A DNA stretch of 60,719 nt from a virus: IMG/VR virus record IMGVR_UViG_3300033143_005582, positions 1-60,719 of that record; one strand, given 5' to 3'. The notes beneath the pieces are model-generated. The model worked only from the letters and a program-made list of their open reading frames with translations. It did no database searches and was not told the DNA's origin. Positions 25,106 to 32,334 of the stretch are shown here, one piece after another (positions within the stretch are counted from its first letter, which is position 1; each line of letters starts with the position of its first letter). Both the position numbers and the translations under genes were made by a program.

Positions 25106-25325
25106 TTTCAACCTCATTAATTTTTATACTCTCAATTTCTTTTAACCTTGATTGCATTAGTTCAAGGTCTTTTTTGTCTTGCCAATAACCTTCACTAAGC
25201 CTGCTTTTTTTAAAATCTATTTCTTTCTCAATTTCAGAAATGAAGTCTTTTTTAAATTCATTAGGATTTTGTAAAGACCATTTAAAATTATCGTAATTTT
25301 TATAAATATCATTTCTGTCTAACAT
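25095..25325 (-). CDS. Hypothetical early protein
   Basis: This 76-residue charged protein has an N-terminal helix with aromatic residues (DRNDIYKNYDNFKWSLQN) and a C-terminal helical pair (KKDLELMQSRLKEIESI). It resembles small protein-protein adaptor domains only in general form. It overlaps both neighbours. Confidence 0.45.
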   Translation of the reverse strand: MLDRNDIYKNYDNFKWSLQNPNEFKKDFISEIEKEIDFKKSRLSEGYWQDKKDLELMQSRLKEIESIKINEVENGN

Positions 25326-25504
25326 TTTTGTACCTCATTAATTTTTTTTAATACAAAATTAGGATAAAGACGTATTAAGTTAAGAAATTTTTCTTTAGCT
25401 TTATTTTTATTCAAAGCTAATATTTCAAATGTAGTTTCTTTTAAATGTTTATTTTTTTGTAATAAATCTTTACATTTAAATAAATAAATTTTTTTAACTG
25501 ACAT
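25319..25504 (-). CDS. Hypothetical early protein
   Basis: This 61-residue basic protein reads 'KKIYLFKCKDLLQKNKHLKETTFEILA', then 'NKAKEKFLNLIRLYPNF'. The strand-then-helix pattern resembles a small ferredoxin-like or RRM-like fragment, but no family can be named. It overlaps both neighbours by 7-11 nt. Confidence 0.45.
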   Translation of the reverse strand: MSVKKIYLFKCKDLLQKNKHLKETTFEILALNKNKAKEKFLNLIRLYPNFVLKKINEVQKC

Positions 25505-25910
25505 AAGTCCCTATTTTATTAATAAAATCTAAAAATTCTTGTGCTATTTTTTCGGTTGGTAATTCTTTTTCTATCAAAATATTATCTTTTGATTTATCTT
25601 TTCCCCAAAGATGCAACCAAAATTGATAATCTGAATAATCATCTAAGCAACCCATATATGAAATGCGAGGATAATCTAAACTTATAATATTAAATCTATG
25701 ATTTTCCCCTATTATTTTTTCGTGTCCACGTCCTTTTTTTACAAAGAATTTTTTTGTTTTTGGATTATATTCTTTATGAATACTTAAAGCCTCTTTTAAA
25801 GTTGGGATTGAAAACTCTGTGTTTGGAATTTTACCTTGTAAGGTTTTACCCGTTCTTATTATTGTATGTGTAAATTTTTTTATCATATTTTTAAAATGTT
25901 CGTTTTGCAT
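25494..25910 (-). CDS. Hypothetical first gene of the distal early operon
   Basis: This 138-residue alpha/beta protein of unknown family contains 'FFVKKGRGHEKIIGENHRFNIISLDYPRISYMG' and 'SDYQFWLHLWGKDKSKD'. Its ATG at 25910 is only a few bases from the -10 of a near-consensus promoter, so its mRNA would be leaderless or nearly so. The alternative is the Met at 25886. It heads the unit that runs to the par region. Confidence 0.55.
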   Translation of the reverse strand: MQNEHFKNMIKKFTHTIIRTGKTLQGKIPNTEFSIPTLKEALSIHKEYNPKTKKFFVKKGRGHEKIIGENHRFNIISLDYPRISYMGCLDDYSDYQFWLHLWGKDKSKDNILIEKELPTEKIAQEFLDFINKIGTYVS

Positions 25911-25915
25911 TTATA

Positions 25916-25944
25916 ATATTAAAACAATAAAAATAAGATGTCAA
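25916..25944 (-). promoter_or_regulatory. Strong sigma70 promoter for the distal early operon
   Basis: On the minus strand TTGACA (25939-25944) and TAATAT (25916-25921) are separated by 17 nt. The expected start is about 25909-25910, at the ATG of the next gene. The promoter begins directly after the T-tract of the DnaB terminator. Confidence 0.75.
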
Positions 25945-25945
25945 C

Positions 25946-26004
25946 AAAAAAAGCCCCCAACTTGCAAAACGACCACTTTTTAGGGTGAGCATTAGTTGGG
26001 AGCT
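25946..26004 (-). terminator. Terminator downstream of dnaB
   Basis: Read on the minus strand, arms AGCTCCCAACT (26004-25994) and AGTTGGGGGCT (25962-25952) pair with one mismatch around a 31-nt loop. Seven U residues follow. It separates the DnaB transcript from the promoter that drives the distal early genes. Confidence 0.72.
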
Positions 26005-26061
26005 ATGTACTTCATAATACATTTTCATTATATCAAATGGTTTTAAAAAATCAATTATCAT

Positions 26062-27513
26062 TTAATCTCCACCTCTAAAATGGTCGTCATATTGTTGATT
26101 TGTTATATTATTGACTAAAGAGTATTCGGGTTCATAATTGAGTATACAATCCCCAGTTCTACCTCTTCTGTTTTTTCTAACCAATAATTCTATTTTATTT
26201 TTACAAACATTGTATTTACTTTTCGCAATTTCATAACTTGTTATTTCTTTTCTGTCTTTACTATTTTTATTAAATCTTTTCAAATCATTTTCTAAATAAT
26301 AAGCTTCTCTAAAGCAAAAGATAATCATATTTGCTATTTGTTCTATTTCTCCACTATCTCTAATATCCATTAAAAATGGGCGTTTATTTTCTCTATTTTC
26401 AACACCTCTGTTTAATTGTGATAAAATCAAAATAGGTATATTAAATTCCTTTGCTATTGTTTTTAAGTTATTCATAATTGAACCTAATTCTCGATTTGCA
26501 TTTTGTTTGTTTTTGCGAAACATTATTTGTAAATAATCAATTACAATAAAATCAATTGTTTTTTCATCTCTTTTGAATTTTTTTAAAGAATTTTTAATAC
26601 AATTACAATCAATATTTGGTTTATCATTTATTAACAAAAATTTGTTATTAAGAGTTTGTTCGTAAGAAGTAATTATTTTTTCAAAAGTTTCATTATTAAT
26701 ATTTCCTTGTTCTATATCCTCTGAATTTATACGACTACAATTTGCTAATAATTTTGTTGATATTTCACTTGAAGACATTTCAAGACTGAAAAACAAAGTG
26801 TTATAATCTTTAATTATTATATTTTTGATTATATTTATTGCTAAAGTAGATTTCCCCATTGCGGGACGACCAGCTAACAAAATTAATTCTCCTCGTTTAA
26901 AACCTTTAAATTTTTTATCAAAATCATAAAATCCAGTTTTTATATATCTTTTTGTTTTGTATGTGATATCTTTCATAGAAATTTCTAAATCGTTAATTTC
27001 TTTTATGATAAAATTAACTATATGTTGAGTTTTAATCTCAATTCCATTTTCATTTTCAAGTTCAAAAAGTTTTTCATTAGCTATTTTTAACTGCTCTCGT
27101 GCGGATACTTTTGTACTTTTTTTGTAAGCGTCTGTGACAATTTCCTCACCAATAAAAACTAATTTTCTTTTTAAAGCTAAATCTTGTATCATCTTTGCAT
27201 AGTCAACAATATCAACAATTCCTGCACCCATACTCAAAAGAATGGATAAATATTTACTTCCGCCGATTGTTTTTAAAAGGTCATCATGATCAAAAAAAGT
27301 TTTTAAAGTAATACTATCGGCAACTAAATTCGCTCTTTGTGTGGTATGAATTATATGTTCAAAAATAACTTGATGTGCAGGTTCATAAAAATATTCTTTT
27401 TTCAAAATTTCAATGACTTTTCCTAAATATTCATTATTGATTATAATTGTGCCTAATACAATTTGCTCTGCTTCTACATTGAACAGATTAGGTTTTTCAA
27501 TTTCACTTTCCAT
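26062..27513 (-). CDS. dnaB: Replicative DNA helicase, DnaB type
   Basis: This 483-residue hexameric 5'-3' helicase opens the replication fork. The N-terminal helical domain (about 8-120) holds 'FNVEAEQIVLGTII'. The RecA-like domain begins near 190 with 'IKTGFYDFDKKFKGFKRGELILLAGRPAMGKST' (Walker A ~215-223), followed by 'LFFSLEMSSSEI', Walker B 'IDFIVIDYLQIM', 'LSQLNRGVENRENKRP' and the C-terminal 'RKNRRGRTGDC'. Length is normal. It overlaps the upstream initiator gene by one base. No phage polymerase or primase was found, so host replication proteins must do the rest. Confidence 0.96.
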   Translation of the reverse strand: MESEIEKPNLFNVEAEQIVLGTIIINNEYLGKVIEILKKEYFYEPAHQVIFEHIIHTTQRANLVADSITLKTFFDHDDLLKTIGGSKYLSILLSMGAGIVDIVDYAKMIQDLALKRKLVFIGEEIVTDAYKKSTKVSAREQLKIANEKLFELENENGIEIKTQHIVNFIIKEINDLEISMKDITYKTKRYIKTGFYDFDKKFKGFKRGELILLAGRPAMGKSTLAINIIKNIIIKDYNTLFFSLEMSSSEISTKLLANCSRINSEDIEQGNINNETFEKIITSYEQTLNNKFLLINDKPNIDCNCIKNSLKKFKRDEKTIDFIVIDYLQIMFRKNKQNANRELGSIMNNLKTIAKEFNIPILILSQLNRGVENRENKRPFLMDIRDSGEIEQIANMIIFCFREAYYLENDLKRFNKNSKDRKEITSYEIAKSKYNVCKNKIELLVRKNRRGRTGDCILNYEPEYSLVNNITNQQYDDHFRGGD

Positions 27514-28322
27514 TAATTATTACCTCCATATTTTTTTATTAATTTTTCTTTTTCGGTTAGTTTTTTAGGATTTTTATCATTATAAGCTTTTTGTCGTGCT
27601 AAAAACTCGTTTTTCTTTTCAATCCAATCTTTCAAATATTTTGCTGGTTGGTTAATCCAAACTTCAAAATCAGCTTTTGCCCTATAATTTTCAATTAAAA
27701 TATAATTTAAATAGTTTTCTATTTGTTTTTCCATTTCTTCTTCTGAACCTAAAGTTTTTAAACATTTCTTAAATTTAGCTTTTAAAGAAGGATATAGCTT
27801 TTCTATCGTTTCATCTTTTATTTTTTGAGTTTCTTTATACCTTTTAATTATTTTTTTAAAAAAAAGAAAATCCTCTCTTTCTTTTTTAATAGAAGAATTT
27901 ATTTTAATAGAAGAATTAGTTTGGTCTCGCTTTTCGTCCATACGGGGGTCTTTATTTTCGTCCATACGGGGGTCTCGCTTTTCGTCCATACCCCTATTTG
28001 ATACCAAAACACCCATTTTATCAGTAAGTCGGACGTATGAAAATGAACCTTTCTTATTTTTAATACAAACTCTTTCAATAAAATCTTTTTTTTCTAATTT
28101 CTTTATTCTTTTAAATAAAGAAGCTTTATTTTTAGTAGGTAATATAGGTATATTTTTTAATAAAGAATTATAGCTTATCCAACCATATTCTTTTTTATTA
28201 ACAATTTCTTTCGTCATTGATGAATAAAAATCAGTTATATATCTAAGTATTAATAAATCAGTTAAATCTAACTTATGTTTAATAGCATTTTTTTGTGAAA
28301 ATCCAAATATTGTGTATTTCAT
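27513..28322 (-). CDS. Putative replication initiator/helicase loader with repeat linker
   Basis: This 269-residue protein sits directly upstream of dnaB. Residues ~15-105 look like a winged helix (DLTDLLILRYITDFYSSMT, 'LLKNIPILPTKNKASLFKRIKKLEKKDFIERV'). A linker at ~108-145 contains three copies of an RMDEKRDP-type unit followed by two NSSIK units. The C-terminal part is helical with 'QIENYLNYILIENYRAKADFEVWINQPAKYLKDWI'. The layout, DNA-binding head, repetitive linker and helicase-contacting tail, is that of lambda O/DnaD-like initiators. It probably binds the origin and recruits DnaB. No Walker motif is present, so it is not a DnaC-type ATPase. Confidence 0.7.
   Translation of the reverse strand: MKYTIFGFSQKNAIKHKLDLTDLLILRYITDFYSSMTKEIVNKKEYGWISYNSLLKNIPILPTKNKASLFKRIKKLEKKDFIERVCIKNKKGSFSYVRLTDKMGVLVSNRGMDEKRDPRMDENKDPRMDEKRDQTNSSIKINSSIKKEREDFLFFKKIIKRYKETQKIKDETIEKLYPSLKAKFKKCLKTLGSEEEMEKQIENYLNYILIENYRAKADFEVWINQPAKYLKDWIEKKNEFLARQKAYNDKNPKKLTEKEKLIKKYGGNN
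27884..27993. repeat. Iteron-like repeats inside the initiator gene (origin candidate)
   Basis: Three copies of a 24-nt, unusually GC-rich unit (GGTCTCGCTTTTCGTCCATA) begin at 27923, 27947 and 27971. Next to them an 18-nt unit with core TTTTAATAGAAGAATT occurs at 27884 and 27902, beside an A/T run at about 27850-27880. This resembles the lambda origin: iterons in the linker of the initiator gene beside an AT-rich unwinding region. The repeats are in frame, so they could also be only a protein repeat. Confidence 0.6.
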
Positions 28323-28612
28323 TTTGAAACCTCCGTATTTAAAGTTCTATTATGTGGAAGTTCATAATCTTGAGTTATCCAACCAAGTCTTATAAGTTCA
28401 CCAAAACAATTATTAATTACATTTGTTTTAATATTTAAGTCTTGCCTTATATTTTCATAAGTCTTTTTTTTCTCATCTTTTTTTGATAAAAGATAAATAT
28501 AAAAGCTTTTTGATGTTAGTGAAACTCTATTGTCATTGATTAATTTGTTAGGAATTGTAGTAAAACCGCTTTTTTGTTTAGTTATACTTGACTTTTTGTT
28601 TTTTTCTGTCAT
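28319..28612 (-). CDS. Winged-helix DNA-binding protein
   Basis: This 97-residue protein contains 'GFTTIPNKLINDNRVSLTSKSFYIYLLSKKDEKKKTYENIRQDLNIKTNVINNCFGELIRLGWI', a helix-turn-helix pattern common in phage replication and regulatory proteins (HTH_36-like: f..ip..ll.d..ls..a..ly..l). It overlaps the initiator gene by 4 nt and is the first full gene after the divergent promoter region. It may regulate the early promoter or take part in initiation. Confidence 0.65.
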   Translation of the reverse strand: MTEKNKKSSITKQKSGFTTIPNKLINDNRVSLTSKSFYIYLLSKKDEKKKTYENIRQDLNIKTNVINNCFGELIRLGWITQDYELPHNRTLNTEVSK

Positions 28613-28648
28613 AATTACATTACTGAAATTTTTAGTTAAAAGTTAAAC

Positions 28649-28677
28649 ACCCGACACCCATCGGGTTCTCTTTTTTA
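28649..28677. terminator. Hairpin in the leader of the leftward early operon
   Basis: Arms ACCCGA (28649-28654) and TCGGGT (28661-28666) flank a 6-nt loop, followed on the plus strand by TCTCTTTTTTATT. No plus-strand gene lies upstream, so it may block antisense transcription. On the minus strand it is a leader hairpin preceding the first early gene, which could act in attenuation. Confidence 0.45.
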
Positions 28678-28694
28678 TTACTCCCCATTATTTC

Positions 28695-28772
28695 TCAAGG
28701 ATTAAAATAACAATAATAATAATTTTCGTTTAAATCTGTTTGTTTTTTTGATTGTTTTTGTTTTATAGGCAT
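28695..28772 (-). CDS. Possible 25-residue leader peptide
   Basis: A 25-codon ORF lies in the 5' leader of the leftward early transcript, starting at the ATG at 28772. It is lysine/glutamine-rich, then ends 'NENYYYCYFNP', a cluster of aromatic codons. A hairpin follows downstream, before the first structural gene. This looks like an attenuator leader peptide, but there is no clear SD and chance cannot be excluded. Confidence 0.3.
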   Translation of the reverse strand: MPIKQKQSKKQTDLNENYYYCYFNP

Positions 28773-28819
28773 TTTAATTTAATTCTATTTTATAAAATAT
28801 TAACTCTACAGCAAATTAA

Positions 28820-28847
28820 TTATTAAATATTCTTTTTAAAAAGTCAA
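28820..28847 (-). promoter_or_regulatory. Candidate leftward early promoter
   Basis: On the minus strand TTGACT (28842-28847) and TAATAA (28820-28825) are separated by 16 nt. The -35 is the left arm of an inverted repeat whose right arm is the -35 of the divergent promoter. A second possibility nearby is TTGCTG-N16-TAAAAT, read leftward from about 28815. Confidence 0.5.
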
Positions 28848-28860
28848 ATAAAATTGACTT
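28841..28860. other. Inverted repeat shared by divergent -35 elements
   Basis: AAGTCAA and TTGACTT are perfect inverted arms separated by about 6 nt. Each arm contains a TTGACT -35 hexamer, one per strand. A dimeric regulator bound here would act on both early transcripts at once. Confidence 0.5.
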
Positions 28861-28881
28861 ATTAAAAAAAATATCTATAAT
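28854..28881 (+). promoter_or_regulatory. Rightward early promoter
   Basis: TTGACT (28854-28859) and TATAAT (28876-28881) are separated by 16 nt. The expected start lies near 28888, inside a 9-bp inverted repeat (arms ATTAATATC at 28886-28894 and GATATTAAT at 28904-28912), a candidate operator. It would drive the 28998 and GNAT genes. Confidence 0.7.
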
Positions 28882-28955
28882 AATGATTAATATCACTCAA
28901 AAAGATATTAATTAAGATAATTCTACTCTATAGCAAGAAAAGAATTAAAATAAAC

Positions 28956-28976
28956 TCCCTCTGTTCGCAGAGGGTT
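28956..28976 (+). other. Hairpin with TTCG loop in 5' leader
   Basis: CCCTCTG and CAGAGGG form a perfect 7-bp stem around TTCG, just upstream of the 28998 start. It lacks a T-tract, so it is more likely an RNA stabiliser or weak attenuator than a terminator. The element ACTCTAYAGCAA also occurs twice in this leader region (about 28803 and 28923). The remainder of 28613-28997 shows no other gene. Confidence 0.5.
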
Positions 28977-28997
28977 AAATTATAAAACATTATTTAT

Positions 28998-29285
28998 ATG
29001 ATTAAAAAAATTTTAAAAAAAATAAAATCTTTTTTCATAAGTCTTTTTAAAGGATTAAAAATAAAATCTTTTTATAAAAAAATAAAACCAAAATCAAAAA
29101 TATTAAAAGATATAAAAAGATTACAGGAAAATAAAATCAAAAAAGAAAAAGAAATCAAAGAATTACGAGTCTTTTTAAGAAAAGATAAGACTAATAATTG
29201 GCAAAACTTTTTAAAGACAAGAAAAAACTTAAATTTGAAAAGAAAATATATTCATACAAAATTCAATACTTATTTTATAGTATGA
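28998..29285 (+). CDS. Lysine-rich hypothetical protein
   Basis: This 95-residue, extremely basic protein starts with an amphipathic helix (IKKILKKIKSFFISLFKGLKIKSF), followed by a coiled segment (LQENKIKKEKEIKELRVFL). The start may associate with membrane or nucleic acid. It is the first gene behind the rightward early promoter. Unknown family. Confidence 0.5.
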   Translation: MIKKILKKIKSFFISLFKGLKIKSFYKKIKPKSKILKDIKRLQENKIKKEKEIKELRVFLRKDKTNNWQNFLKTRKNLNLKRKYIHTKFNTYFIV

Positions 29286-29344
29286 ATAAATTAAAAGAAA
29301 TTTCCATATGTTCACATAGGTTTTTAATAAATAAAGGGTTTAAA

Positions 29345-29998
29345 ATGGAAATAAATAATCAAAATATAGGTAAAATAAAATTAATTTCTCTAAAAAAGAC
29401 TAAAAAAGACTTTTTGTTTTTTAAAGAAATATTTGGTAATAAAGATATAATGAAAACTATATCATTATATGATCGCAAGGTTTCAAAGAAAAATTTTAGA
29501 AAAGATTTTGATTTAAGAAATTGTACTCATAAAAAGTATAATTTAGGGAGTTATAAAATAACTAATGATAAAAATGATATTATAGGTATAACCTCCTTAC
29601 TTTTGTTAAAAACAAATAAACAAAATCAACCAACAATTTTAGAATTTGAATATTTTATAAGTCCAAAATTTCAATCAAAAAGAATAGGGAGTGATACGGC
29701 AAAATTCCTTATAGACTATGCTTTTAAAAATTTCCTCAAAGTGAAAAGGATATATGCAACAGCTTTAACTGACAATTTTCCATCTCAAATCATCATGCAC
29801 AGATTAGGTTTTAAATATATTGGAAAAAAACAAAGAAAAGATGGTGGACTAGTTAATTTAAGATATATTACAAAATTTAGATTTTATTTAAACAAAATCA
29901 AACCTTTCAAAAGAAAAACCAATTATTATATTAAATTGATTAAAAAACTAAATAAAAAGAAATCAAAAATAAACTTATATAATACTCAAGATTTATAG
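29345..29998 (+). CDS. GNAT-family N-acetyltransferase (RimJ/RimL-like)
   Basis: This 217-residue protein has the GNAT layout of RimJ/RimL-type enzymes: 'KIKLISLKKTKKDFLFFKEIF' at the start, 'LGSYKITNDKNDIIGITSLLLL' (beta4 acceptor strand), 'FEYFISPKFQSKRIGSDTAKFLIDYAF' (acetyl-CoA loop, here Q-x-x-R-I-G) and 'VKRIYATALTDNFPSQIIMHRLGFKYIG' (C-terminal signature N-x-x-S...GF). It would acetylate a host or phage protein or small molecule. In-frame codons extend upstream to 29198, but the ATG at 29345 has AAGGG upstream. It converges with, and overlaps by 13 bp, the LysR gene. Confidence 0.8.
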   Translation: MEINNQNIGKIKLISLKKTKKDFLFFKEIFGNKDIMKTISLYDRKVSKKNFRKDFDLRNCTHKKYNLGSYKITNDKNDIIGITSLLLLKTNKQNQPTILEFEYFISPKFQSKRIGSDTAKFLIDYAFKNFLKVKRIYATALTDNFPSQIIMHRLGFKYIGKKQRKDGGLVNLRYITKFRFYLNKIKPFKRKTNYYIKLIKKLNKKKSKINLYNTQDL

Positions 29999-30918
29999 TT
30001 TTTGATTAAATTAATTAAAAAATCAAGGTTTTCATCTATATATTTGCCTTTTTTAACCAAAATCGCATAATTAAATTCAGAAAAAAGTTCAGGACAATAT
30101 TTATAAATCAATTCTTTTTTATCAATTTCATTTATAAAAAAATCGCCAACAGAAGACAAACAAGTATTGGTTTTTACTATTTTTTTTGCTATATCCCAAT
30201 TTCCTTTGTCTAAATTGATATTAATTTTATTGTTATGCGTATTGATAAAGCTTTTGTACATATCTGATACCATGTAGTTGCTTATATGAAAAAATTTGAA
30301 GTCTTTTATTTCATTTATTGATATTGTATTTTTTTCAATTTCATTCAACTTATGTTTTTTATTTGCAATTATAACTAATTTGAATTTAAAAATTGGTATA
30401 AAGTTAAATTCAGGTATAATTTCTTCATTTTCTTTAAAAGGATAAATAAGAATGTCTAAATTATCATTTTGAAGTTTTTTTAAAGCTTCTATTTTTGGTA
30501 AATTGTAAATATTTATTTTTGTTTTTTGATATTTATCAGAGTGTAATTTTAAAAGATTAGGCAGTATATTTGAAATTGCTGTATAATGAACCCCAATATT
30601 TATATTTTGTAATTTTATATTTTTTACTTTTGTTAAAAATTCCTCAAAAATTCCGTCGGCATCTTGAATTAAACGAATTGCTTTATCATATAAAGCCTTT
30701 CCTTTATCATTTACTATTAATTTTTTACCCTTTCTTTTAAATAATTGCATTCCTAAATCAATCTCAAGCGACTTAATTTGTACTGAAATAGTTGATTGGT
30801 CTAAACCCATTCTTTCGGAAGCTTTTTTTGTTGTCCCTTCTTGAATTGTATAACAAAAGCCTTTTAACTGCTGTAATCGGCTTTTTTTGTAATAAAATTG
30901 TTTTAAATTACACTGCAT
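29986..30918 (-). CDS. LysR-type transcriptional regulator
   Basis: This 310-residue regulator has an N-terminal winged HTH, 'LQQLKGFCYTIQEGTTKKASERMGLDQSTISVQIKSLEIDLGMQLF' and 'RKGKKLIVNDKGKALYDKA'. An effector-binding domain follows, starting 'LQNINIGVHYTAISNILPNLLKLH'. The closest type by pattern is CysB-like. LysR regulators are rare in phages and usually sense a small metabolite. The ORF can be read from 30963, but that ATG lies upstream of the predicted transcription start; the ATG at 30918 fits. Its promoter is covered by palindromes, suggesting autoregulation. Confidence 0.88.
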   Translation of the reverse strand: MQCNLKQFYYKKSRLQQLKGFCYTIQEGTTKKASERMGLDQSTISVQIKSLEIDLGMQLFKRKGKKLIVNDKGKALYDKAIRLIQDADGIFEEFLTKVKNIKLQNINIGVHYTAISNILPNLLKLHSDKYQKTKINIYNLPKIEALKKLQNDNLDILIYPFKENEEIIPEFNFIPIFKFKLVIIANKKHKLNEIEKNTISINEIKDFKFFHISNYMVSDMYKSFINTHNNKININLDKGNWDIAKKIVKTNTCLSSVGDFFINEIDKKELIYKYCPELFSEFNYAILVKKGKYIDENLDFLINLIKNYKS

Positions 30919-30951
30919 ATTAATTTTATTAATTAATAAATTATTATTATT

Positions 30952-30979
30952 AATATAACTCACTTTACTTAATTGTCAA
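30952..30979 (-). promoter_or_regulatory. Promoter of the LysR gene
   Basis: On the minus strand TTGACA (30974-30979) and TATATT (30952-30957) are separated by 16 nt. The expected start is near 30945, about 27 nt before the chosen ATG. This placement excludes the upstream ATG at 30963 as the start of the main protein. Confidence 0.75.
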
Positions 30980-30998
30980 TTAAATTAATATATTAATT
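30969..30998. promoter_or_regulatory. Two palindromes over and next to the LysR promoter (operator candidates)
   Basis: TTAATTGTCAATTAA (30969-30983, perfect 7-1-7) covers the -35. AATTAATATATTAATT (30983-30998, perfect 16-bp palindrome) abuts it and fits the LysR consensus T-N11-A. The rest of the gap to 31281 shows a TATAAT-like hexamer near 31130 without a good -35, and nothing else I can support. Confidence 0.6.
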
Positions 30999-31281
30999 AA
31001 CAAATGAATAAATTTCATTTTGTTATTTTAAATTGTGAATTATTATAAAGGATTTTGATTTTACTGATAAATTACCAAGATTTTTTCAAAGTACACTCAT
31101 ATTGAATGAGTTTTTGAGGAAAAAACAAGTATAATTCGGTACAATACATAATATACCTTATGAAGTCCTTTGTAATTTATTACTTGCTTTAAAGCAATGT
31201 ACGGGACAATTTATAATTGGAGTTGATATGGTAGGAGTTAATAGGAAATTATAAAATTTATTAACAATAAAAAATATAATT

Positions 31282-31794
31282 ATGAAGATTAAAACATCTG
31301 AATTAAAAAAAGATAAAAAATTAACAGAAATAAATAATACCATGTTAGAATCAATTAATTTTTTTAATGTAAAAGAAAAGAAAAAAGATATTATAGAAAA
31401 AAAATTTGATCCTATAGTTAAACCAAAAATAGCATTACAAAGTAAAAAAATAGAATTAGAAAATGAACTTGAAAAATTGAAAAAAGAAGTAAAAAGATTA
31501 AAAAAAGAAAAAAACAAACGAAAAAAGAAAATAAAAGAGTTGGATTATGATTTGAAGTTAAAAAAAGATAAATCAAAAAATTTAAGAAATAAAAAAATAT
31601 TATCTCATTATAGACCTCATAGTTTTAAAATCAAAAGAGAAGATTATAATTCATTATGTAAAAAAGTTGATATTATAGAAAAAAAAGAATTATCAAAAAA
31701 AGGAAATTGGCATAAATTTTTAAATAAAGTTGATTTTTTAGGATTTTTTAAGTGTTGTGATGCTCCTAATAATATAGATATAAAAATCTTATAA
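31282..31794 (+). CDS. Coiled-coil hypothetical protein
   Basis: This 170-residue protein has a long lysine/glutamate coiled coil at about 50-105 (SKKIELENELEKLKKEVKRL, then IKELDYDLKLKKDK). The C-terminal part is 'SHYRPHSFKIKREDYNSLCKKVD' with a final 'LGFFKCCDAPNNID'. No family is known. It is the first rightward gene after the LysR control region and so a candidate LysR target. Confidence 0.55.
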   Translation: MKIKTSELKKDKKLTEINNTMLESINFFNVKEKKKDIIEKKFDPIVKPKIALQSKKIELENELEKLKKEVKRLKKEKNKRKKKIKELDYDLKLKKDKSKNLRNKKILSHYRPHSFKIKREDYNSLCKKVDIIEKKELSKKGNWHKFLNKVDFLGFFKCCDAPNNIDIKIL

Positions 31795-31876
31795 TTTTAA
31801 AACCGAATAACAAAACTAAAAGCAACGAAAAGTGAATATTTAACAACACTATGGTTTAAAATAAAAAAGGATTTTT

Positions 31877-32071
31877 ATGGAAACAAAAAAATTAATTTTA
31901 AACTTTGAAAAAGAACTTTCTAATTTAGTAGAAAAATCTAAATCAGAAATTAAAACAATCAAAACTAAAAATCAAAAAGAAAAAGAGGACATTCGTAATA
32001 AATTATCTATTCAATGGGAAAGATTAATTGCTTCTGTTGAAATCATCAGACTAAAAATAGGCGAGTTATGA
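31877..32071 (+). CDS. Hypothetical helical protein
   Basis: This 64-residue protein is almost wholly alpha-helical (KLILNFEKELSNLVEKSKSEIK ... IQWERLIASVEIIRLKIGEL). It has a good SD (AAAAAGGATT) and its stop overlaps the next start (ATGA). No function is known. Confidence 0.5.
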   Translation: METKKLILNFEKELSNLVEKSKSEIKTIKTKNQKEKEDIRNKLSIQWERLIASVEIIRLKIGEL

Positions 32072-32286
32072 AAAAATTGACCTTTCAAGAATATGACTCA
32101 TTAATTCAAGCGATTAAATATAATAATGGGAAAATCTTTTTGTCATGTGTTAATGAAAATATTGTAAATTCATTATGTGATAAAGGCTTTGTTAATATCA
32201 ATAAAGATATTGCAATTGCAACAAAAAATGTTATAACATTATTTGAAATTGAAGGCGAGAAAGGATTTGAAAAATTATTGAAATAA
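32068..32286 (+). CDS. Hypothetical protein
   Basis: This 72-residue protein has an alpha/beta pattern (KLTFQEYDSLIQAIKYNNGKIFLSCVNENIVNSLCDKGFVN). It resembles a small helix-turn-helix or ferredoxin-like domain but no family can be named. It is translationally coupled to the upstream gene. Confidence 0.5.
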   Translation: MKKLTFQEYDSLIQAIKYNNGKIFLSCVNENIVNSLCDKGFVNINKDIAIATKNVITLFEIEGEKGFEKLLK

Positions 32287-32334
32287 TATTATTATATAAT
32301 AAATTATTAAATTATTAATTAAATAAAGAAAATG

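Noticed and set aside
30918-30963. Upstream ATG at 30963 as the start of the LysR protein
   Set aside because: It lies upstream of the predicted transcription start of the gene's own promoter; the ATG at 30918 gives the usual distance to the HTH.
31080-31281. A promoter for the 31282 gene based on TATAAT near 31130
   Set aside because: No acceptable -35 element at 16-18 nt; left unassigned.
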